Shown one piece after another: positions 59,959-64,000 of a stretch of DNA of 64,000 bases. The notes under the pieces are model-generated. The model did no database searches. It saw nothing but the letters and a program-made list of their open reading frames with translations, and was not told the origin of the DNA. Position 1 is the first letter of the stretch; the number at the start of each line of letters is the position of its first letter. The position numbers and the translations under genes were made by a program. The stretch is from Actinomycetota bacterium. GTDB taxonomy: Bacteria; Actinomycetota; Thermoleophilia; Solirubrobacterales; Solirubrobacteraceae. Where the stretch lies: positions 1 through 64,000 of the forward strand of contig VAWY01000068.1 of the NCBI GenBank assembly GCA_005888335.1, given 5' to 3'.

Positions 59959-60144
59959 CTAGGCCTCGACGGCCTGCGCGCGAGAAGCAAAAGAAGTGCT
60001 CTCGCGCAGGCTGGCCAAGAACAGCGTCTTGTCGATCCGTCCCTGGAAGATCGGCACCCCCAGCTCCATGCACTTGGCGATCACGTCCCGGCGCTCCATC
60101 CCAGACTCCCGCGCGAGCTCCGTGGGCGTGAGGTGATTCGCCAT
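59959..60144 (-). CDS. small HTH/IF2_N-like protein
   Basis: 61 residues from the ATG at 60144, which has a strong AAAGGAGGACAG upstream; a longer reading to 60174 is less likely. The core MANHLTPTELARESGMERRD then VIAKCMELGVPIFQGRIDKT resembles the winged or helix-turn-helix modules of IF2 N-termini and excisionase-like proteins. Role unknown; possibly nucleic-acid binding. It diverges from the ECF sigma/ZAS gene. Confidence 0.65.
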   Translation of the reverse strand: MANHLTPTELARESGMERRDVIAKCMELGVPIFQGRIDKTLFLASLRESTSFASRAQAVEA

Positions 60145-60183
60145 TGGGCCTGTCCTCCTTTGTGGGGATCGCAACGTTGACCA

Positions 60184-60212
60184 AAGGTAGCGAGACGGGC
60201 GGACGACCTCAA
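60184..60212 (-). promoter_or_regulatory. promoter of the small HTH-like gene
   Basis: On the minus strand TTGAGG (60207-60212), a 17 bp spacer, then TACCTT (60184-60189). The expected start near 60177 leaves a leader of about 33 nt with the Shine-Dalgarno. Confidence 0.5.
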
Positions 60213-60246
60213 ACGGTCACCTCGATGGCGTCGCGAACCCGCACAG

Positions 60247-60279
60247 AACGTGCGCGATTTGCGGGGGTTTGGGCACGTT
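60247..60279. promoter_or_regulatory. operator-like inverted repeat in the divergent region
   Basis: AACGTGC (60247-60253) and GCACGTT (60273-60279) are exact inverted repeats 19 bp apart. They lie between the small HTH-like gene and the ECF sigma/ZAS gene. Regulator unknown. Confidence 0.4.
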
Positions 60280-60359
60280 GCGCAAAGTGGTGTTTTGAAC
60301 GGTACAGTTTCGGATACACCTTCCGCCGCCACGGAAGGACGACAAGGAAGTTCGGGGGG

Positions 60360-62024
60360 ATGGAAGCTGCACTAGCCCTAGGGCCTGCCCACGCGCGGGC
60401 CGCAACTCTTCAGACCGACACCGATCTTGTCGCCGCGGTCCGCCGCGGGGATGACCGCGCGTTCGAGGAGCTCTACGCGCGCTACACGCGCCGGATCTCC
60501 TCGTACATCTTCGGGATGGTCAAGGACCATGCCCGGGCTGAGGACCTGACCCAGGACGTCTTCGTCTCGGCCCTGCGGCGCATGCGCAACACCGACCGGC
60601 CGATCGCGTTCAAGCCGTGGATCTACGAGATCGCGAAGAACGCGTGCATCGACCAGTTCCGGCGCCAGCGGCGCGCCGAAGAGGTCTCCTACGACGCCGA
60701 GGAGGGCCTCGGCGCCGCCGACTACGGCCGCCTCGTCACCGGCGAACCCACCCCCGACGTCGCCCTCGACCACAAGCAGCAGCTCGACCACCTGCGCGGC
60801 GCGCTGGGCGGCCTGTCCGACGCCCACCACCAGATCCTCGTCATGCGCGAGTTCGAGGGCCTCTCGTACCGCGAGATCGGCGAGCGCATGTCGATGAGCC
60901 GGCCGTCGGTCGAGTCGACGCTCTTCCGGGCCCGCAAGCGACTCACCGAGGAGTACGAGGAGCTCGCGACCGGCGCGCGGTGCTCGCGCATCCAGGCGAT
61001 CATCGGCGCCGCCGACAGCAGCGGGCTCGGCGCCCGCGACCGCCGGCGCATGGCTCGCCACCTCTCGTACTGCCAGCCCTGCCGGCGCCACGCGCACGCG
61101 GCCGGCCTCACCGACGTCGTGCCCGCGCGCCGCCCGCTGGGCGCGAAGATCGCCGCGCTGCTGCCGCTCCCGGCGTTCCTGCGCCGGCGCTTCGCCGGCC
61201 AGGCCGACGACGGCGGCGTGGGGGCCACCGTCGGCCATGGCGGCACGCTCGCCCAGTTGTCGGCGAACCTCGGGCCGGTGGTCGACTCCTCGGCGAGCGG
61301 CTGGACCAAGGCCGTCGCGACCGCCGCGACCATCGCGGTGGCCGGCGTGGGCGCCGGGGCGATGACCGGCGCGCACGGCGACCGGCTGCACCGGCCGCTC
61401 GGCGCCACCACCCTCGTCTCGCTCGCCGGTGGCCATCGCCAGACCGCCGACTCCGGATCCGGCGCGGCCGCGCCGACCGCCCTCACCTCAGCGCCCGCGG
61501 CCCGCGGCACAGTCTCCGTGCCCCCGCGCAGCGCGGCGTCCGCGCCGACGGCCGGCGCGCGCCCGGGCTCGAGCGGGGCGACCGACAACGGCGCGGACGG
61601 CGGCTCGCCCGCTGCGGGTGACGCTCCGGCCGCCGGCGACACGGGCGCGGCCCCGAGGAACGCCGCGCCTCAGGACGCCGACCCGGCCGACCAGCTCAAC
61701 GGCGTGACGCGCCAGCTCCCGCCCGGTCTTGGCGGCGGCGACGACGGCAAGAAGGGCGACGGCGGCCAGGGCAGTGGCGACAGCGGCGCCGGCGCCGATC
61801 CGACCAGCCACAAGGGCCTGCCGGCGGCTCCTGCGCTGCCGCCCGTCCCGGACGTGACCGGCAGCGCGCGCGACGCCGCGACCGGGGTCGAGCAGGGCGG
61901 GCGCGAGACGGCCCCGGCGGCCTCGAGCGTGATCGACGCCGCGGCGCAGGCGATCGACGCCGTCACCGGCGGCGCGTCGGGCGCGACCGCCCCGGCGGCC
62001 GCCGATAAGCTCACCGGCGGGTGA
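60360..62024 (+). CDS. ECF sigma factor fused to a ZAS-like zinc domain, a membrane segment and a disordered tail
   Basis: 554 residues. Region 2 (AFEELYARYTRRISSYIFGM, then AEDLTQDVFVSALRRM) and region 4 (LSDAHHQILVMREFEGLSYR, then MSMSRPSVESTLFRARKRL) form a full ECF sigma. Then HLSYCQPC (H234, C238, C241) gives the HX3CX2C signature of zinc-binding anti-sigma domains. A hydrophobic segment follows near residues 318-336 (AVATAATIAVAGVGAGAM), then ~200 residues rich in Ala, Gly, Pro and Ser. This resembles the membrane-tethered ECF groups with C-terminal extensions described in actinobacteria. The next gene overlaps by GTGA. Confidence 0.88.
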   Translation: MEAALALGPAHARAATLQTDTDLVAAVRRGDDRAFEELYARYTRRISSYIFGMVKDHARAEDLTQDVFVSALRRMRNTDRPIAFKPWIYEIAKNACIDQFRRQRRAEEVSYDAEEGLGAADYGRLVTGEPTPDVALDHKQQLDHLRGALGGLSDAHHQILVMREFEGLSYREIGERMSMSRPSVESTLFRARKRLTEEYEELATGARCSRIQAIIGAADSSGLGARDRRRMARHLSYCQPCRRHAHAAGLTDVVPARRPLGAKIAALLPLPAFLRRRFAGQADDGGVGATVGHGGTLAQLSANLGPVVDSSASGWTKAVATAATIAVAGVGAGAMTGAHGDRLHRPLGATTLVSLAGGHRQTADSGSGAAAPTALTSAPAARGTVSVPPRSAASAPTAGARPGSSGATDNGADGGSPAAGDAPAAGDTGAAPRNAAPQDADPADQLNGVTRQLPPGLGGGDDGKKGDGGQGSGDSGAGADPTSHKGLPAAPALPPVPDVTGSARDAATGVEQGGRETAPAASSVIDAAAQAIDAVTGGASGATAPAAADKLTGG

Positions 62025-62275
62025 GCGGAGCCGACGACGACGTCACCTTCCTCGAGTCGCTCACCGACACGAGCCTGTATTCCATCGGCGCATTCTTCTG
62101 CGACCGCCATCCCGACCTGGTCGACGACGTCATCGCCGAGAGCGAGGAGATCGAGCGCGCCGGCCTGGAGCGCTGGGCGGCGCGCGAGGACGTGCCGGTC
62201 GAGCGGGCCTTCCAGACGCTGATCACGGGCCTCGCGGTGCGCTACTTCACGGCCGTCGCGGGCGAAGGACGCTGA
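62021..62275 (+). CDS. small acidic protein of unknown function
   Basis: 84 residues from a GTG in a GTGA overlap with the sigma/ZAS gene. MSGADDDVTFLESLTDTSLY and RHPDLVDDVIAESEEIERAG are acidic and helical; no family recognised. The tight coupling suggests a partner of the upstream regulator or simple cotranscription. It ends 11 bases before the -10 box of the tRNA gene. Confidence 0.6.
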   Translation: MSGADDDVTFLESLTDTSLYSIGAFFCDRHPDLVDDVIAESEEIERAGLERWAAREDVPVERAFQTLITGLAVRYFTAVAGEGR

Positions 62276-62286
62276 CGCAGCCGGTC

Positions 62287-62292
62287 TATACT
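62287..62292 (+). promoter_or_regulatory. tRNA-Pro -10 box
   Basis: TATACT, a near-consensus -10, ends ten bases before the mature tRNA. A convincing -35 is not seen. Confidence 0.45.
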
Positions 62293-62302
62293 GGGCGCTC
62301 TT

Positions 62303-62376
62303 CGGGGCGTGGCGCAGCCTGGTAGCGCGCACCGTTCGGGTCGGTGAGGTCCCCGGTTCAAATCCGGGCGCCCCGA
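62303..62376 (+). tRNA. tRNA-Pro (anticodon CGG)
   Basis: 74 nt cloverleaf. Acceptor arms CGGGGCG and CGCCCCG pair fully; the D arm is GCGC..GCGC; the anticodon stem-loop is CACCG-TTCGGGT-CGGTG with anticodon CGG at 62337-62339; the T arm is CCCGG-TTCAAAT-CCGGG. Discriminator base is A and CCA is not encoded. It reads the CCG proline codon, common in this GC-rich genome. Confidence 0.97.
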
Positions 62377-62395
62377 TAAAAATCCGGTCCTGTTC

Positions 62396-63133
62396 TCAGC
62401 CGGTCCCGCCCTCCGTCGTCTCACCTCGGGGGACGAAGGCGACATCGGCGACGACCTCGAGGTGGTCGCGCATGGCTCGGGCTGCGCCGTCCTCGTCATG
62501 GTCGGCGATCGCCTGGAGAATCTGTTCGTGGGCCTTCAGCGACCGTGGCGGGCGGCCGGGCCGCGAGAGCGAGGCGCGGCGAGTCTGGTCGATGACGTCG
62601 GCGAGCTGCTCCATGAGGCCGGCGAGCAGCTCGTTGTGCGACGCGGCGGTGATCGCGCCGTGGAAGCGCTGGTCGGCCTCGGCGCCATCCTCGCCCTCCT
62701 CGATCGCGGTCGCCATCTCGCGCAGCGCCAGGCGCATCTCGTCCAGGTCGGCGTCGCTGCGGCGGCGGGCGGCGAGGCGCGCGGTCTGGGTCTCGAGCGC
62801 CTCGCGGACCTCCATGATCGCCGGCAGCTGGGCGTGGGTCTGGAGCAACTCCTCGGCGAGCGACGGCACGACGTCCTCGGGCGAGCGCAGGAGATAGACC
62901 CCGTCGCCGTGGCGGATCTCGACCAGCCCGCCGACCCGCAGCGCCGTGAGCGCCTGGCGTACGGAGGTGCGGCTCACGCCCAAGCGTTGGGCGAGCTCGC
63001 GCTCGGACATCAGGCGATCGCCGGGCCTGAGCTCCTGGACGTCGACGAACTCGCGCAGCCGCTCGGCGACCTCCTCGTAGAGAGGGCTCCGGCGGATGGG
63101 GGAGAGCCCACCCTGATCGGCTGGTCGAGCCAC
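62396..63133 (-). CDS. GntR-family transcriptional regulator, FadR/FCD subfamily
   Basis: 245 residues from a GTG. N-terminal winged helix: SPLYEEVAERLREFVDVQEL, then RLMSERELAQRLGVSRTSVR. The C-terminal FCD domain has the metal/ligand residues DQRFHGAITAASHN and further His in HEQILQAIADHDEDG. Such regulators usually repress organic-acid or fatty-acid uptake and catabolic genes. It diverges from the DUF485-symporter pair, which is its likely target. A TAGAAT -10 lies seven bases before the GTG, so the mRNA is probably leaderless. Confidence 0.9.
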   Translation of the reverse strand: MARPADQGGLSPIRRSPLYEEVAERLREFVDVQELRPGDRLMSERELAQRLGVSRTSVRQALTALRVGGLVEIRHGDGVYLLRSPEDVVPSLAEELLQTHAQLPAIMEVREALETQTARLAARRRSDADLDEMRLALREMATAIEEGEDGAEADQRFHGAITAASHNELLAGLMEQLADVIDQTRRASLSRPGRPPRSLKAHEQILQAIADHDEDGAARAMRDHLEVVADVAFVPRGETTEGGTG

Positions 63134-63140
63134 TAGGCCA

Positions 63141-63148
63141 ATTCTACA
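63141..63148 (-). promoter_or_regulatory. gntR-like gene promoter, leaderless
   Basis: On the minus strand TG immediately precedes TAGAAT (63141-63146). The expected start coincides with the GTG at 63133. Confidence 0.5.
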
Positions 63149-63158
63149 GCTCTGGGGC

Positions 63159-63198
63159 TTGACAGGACCAGTGGCATGGTGGTGTACTGGCTAGACCA
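63159..63198 (+). promoter_or_regulatory. DUF485-symporter promoter with GntR-type operator candidates
   Basis: TTGACA (63159-63164), an 18 bp spacer and TGTACT (63183-63188). Two inverted repeats overlap it: ACCA-GTGGCA-TGGT (63167-63180) and TGG-CTAGA-CCA (63188-63198). Binding there would block the promoter, consistent with repression by the divergent GntR protein. Confidence 0.6.
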
Positions 63199-63240
63199 CT
63201 GCGCCAGTTCGAGCGCAGATCCCGAACCGAGGAGAGAGGG

Positions 63241-63624
63241 ATGACTGCTGGTCTGCCCGACGCCGTGCGTCTGGATCTCGAGGAACTCGCCCGCCGGCGC
63301 CGTCGCTTCGTCGTGCCGCTGCTGCTCGGGGCGCTGAGCTCCTACGCCCTCGTGCTGCTTGCCTTCGCCTACTGGCCCGGGCTCGTGCGCCGCGAGGTCG
63401 TCGGCGCCTTCAACGTCGCCTATCTGCTCGCGGTGTCGCAGTTCGTCATGACGTTCGTCGTCGGCCTCGTGTACTCGAGCTGGGCGCGCCGCGTGTCCGA
63501 CCCACTCGCCGCGCGCATCCGCGGCGAGCTCGAGCGCGGCGACACCGAGCGGGCACTGGCCGAGCTGGCCCGTCGTCCCGCCAATCCCCACCCGGCCCGC
63601 CGGGCCGTGACGCAGGAAGTCTGA
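63241..63624 (+). CDS. DUF485 family membrane protein
   Basis: 127 residues with two membrane spans (RFVVPLLLGALSSYALVLLA; NVAYLLAVSQFVMTFVVGLV). DUF485 proteins are routinely encoded immediately upstream of ActP-type acetate or monocarboxylate symporters and are thought to be accessory subunits. GAGGAGAGAGG precedes the ATG. The symporter gene starts 2 bp after its stop. Confidence 0.88.
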   Translation: MTAGLPDAVRLDLEELARRRRRFVVPLLLGALSSYALVLLAFAYWPGLVRREVVGAFNVAYLLAVSQFVMTFVVGLVYSSWARRVSDPLAARIRGELERGDTERALAELARRPANPHPARRAVTQEV

Positions 63625-63626
63625 CC

Positions 63627-64000
63627 ATGGTCGCCTCGGACGGAGGCCGCACGCTCAGCGTCGTCGTCTTCTTCGTGCTCGTGGCCGCAAGCCTGGCGAT
63701 CACGTTCGTCGCCTCGCGCCGGGCCAAGGGCGCCAGCGGCTTCTTCGTGGCGGGCCGGCGCATCAGCGCGCGTCAAAACGGTCTGGCCATCGTGGGTGAC
63801 CTGTTCTCTGCCGCCGCGTTCCTGGGCATCAGCGGCCTGGTCGCCCTCAACGGCTTCGACGGCGTCATGTACTCGATCGGCTTCCTCGTGGCGCTGGTGA
63901 CCGTGCTGCTGCTCATCGCCGAGCCGCTGCGCAACACCGGCCGCTACACGATGACCGACGTGATGGCCTACCGGCTGGAGAGGCGTCGCGTGCGCGCGGT
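63627..64000 (+). CDS. solute:sodium symporter, ActP-like (3'-truncated by window edge)
   Basis: The first 124 residues are present and the frame is open to the window end. After a membrane span (LSVVVFFVLVAASLAITFVA) come GASGFFVAGRRISARQNGLA, GDLFSAAAFLGISGLVALNG and IGFLVALVTVLLLIAEPLRN, the early part of the SSS family. Similarity is closest to cation/acetate symporters; propionate, pyruvate or lactate are alternatives. Operon with the DUF485 gene; control by the divergent GntR regulator is likely. Confidence 0.9.
   Translation, partial: MVASDGGRTLSVVVFFVLVAASLAITFVASRRAKGASGFFVAGRRISARQNGLAIVGDLFSAAAFLGISGLVALNGFDGVMYSIGFLVALVTVLLLIAEPLRNTGRYTMTDVMAYRLERRRVRA

Noticed and set aside
62242..62499. 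85-codon minus-strand ORF across the tRNA-Pro gene
   Set aside because: It contains the familiar artefact translation of an antisense tRNA (RPDLNRGPHRPERCALPG) and no independent support.

Overview
This window is about 64 kb of very GC-rich bacterial chromosome dominated by transcription and translation genes. RpoC carries the helical insertion in its first third that is typical of Actinomycetota. Together with the GC content and the mix of DUF559/AbiEi, DUF1707, FCD-GntR and fatty-acid ligase genes, this points to a deep actinobacterial lineage. Thermoleophilia/Solirubrobacterales is my best guess (inference from gene flavour, no search run). No phage, transposase, CRISPR array or rRNA gene was seen.

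Layout. 1-1792: tail of rplA, then rplJ-rplL. 1839-6537: accessory genes (aldose epimerase, methyltransferase, M19 dipeptidase, acyl-CoA dehydrogenase, DUF559 protein). 6764-14427: rpoB-rpoC. 14424-16826: DUF192, short prepilin peptidase, HAD-like protein and DMT transporter, with a 3 x 68 bp tandem repeat. 17128-22279: an apparent amino-acid catabolic operon (class III aminotransferase, PucR regulator, lysine/saccharopine dehydrogenase-like enzyme, alanine dehydrogenase). 22334-29249: a split str operon (rpsL-rpsG, four unrelated genes, then fusA-tuf). 29314-45265: S10-spc-alpha superoperon from rpsJ to rplQ, including secY, adk, map and rpoA; infA is not in its usual place between map and rpmJ. 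45318-51415: DUF1707 protein, methyltransferase, ECF sigma factor, ArsR-like regulator, truA, surE, ligA. 51412-59807: D-Ala-D-Ala carboxypeptidase, patatin-like protein, a start-less secreted-type ORF, HisC-like aminotransferase, membrane protein and two tandem fatty-acid:CoA ligases. 59959-64000: small HTH-like protein, a one-polypeptide ECF sigma/ZAS/membrane protein, tRNA-Pro(CGG), and a FadR-type GntR regulator divergent from a DUF485-ActP-like symporter pair.

Most notable signals. (1) A dispersed family of two-hairpin repeats sits mostly just downstream of stop codons and sometimes supplies the stop codon itself; about ten units are visible, two loci being tandem arrays. (2) The 169 bp between rpsH and rplF can fold so that the rplF Shine-Dalgarno is paired: a candidate r-protein leader inside the spc operon. 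(3) A ~150 bp palindromic and tandemly repeated element starts inside the 3' end of rpsG. (4) Several ribosomal proteins carry long low-complexity extensions (L10, L22, S17, S5, and an RGG-rich tail on S3). (5) RpoB has several natural substitutions in the rifampicin-binding cluster. (6) truA has no ATG/GTG/TTG start and appears to use CTG in a CTGA overlap. (7) Many promoters show an extended -10 (TGnTAnnnT), and several place the transcription start at or next to the start codon.
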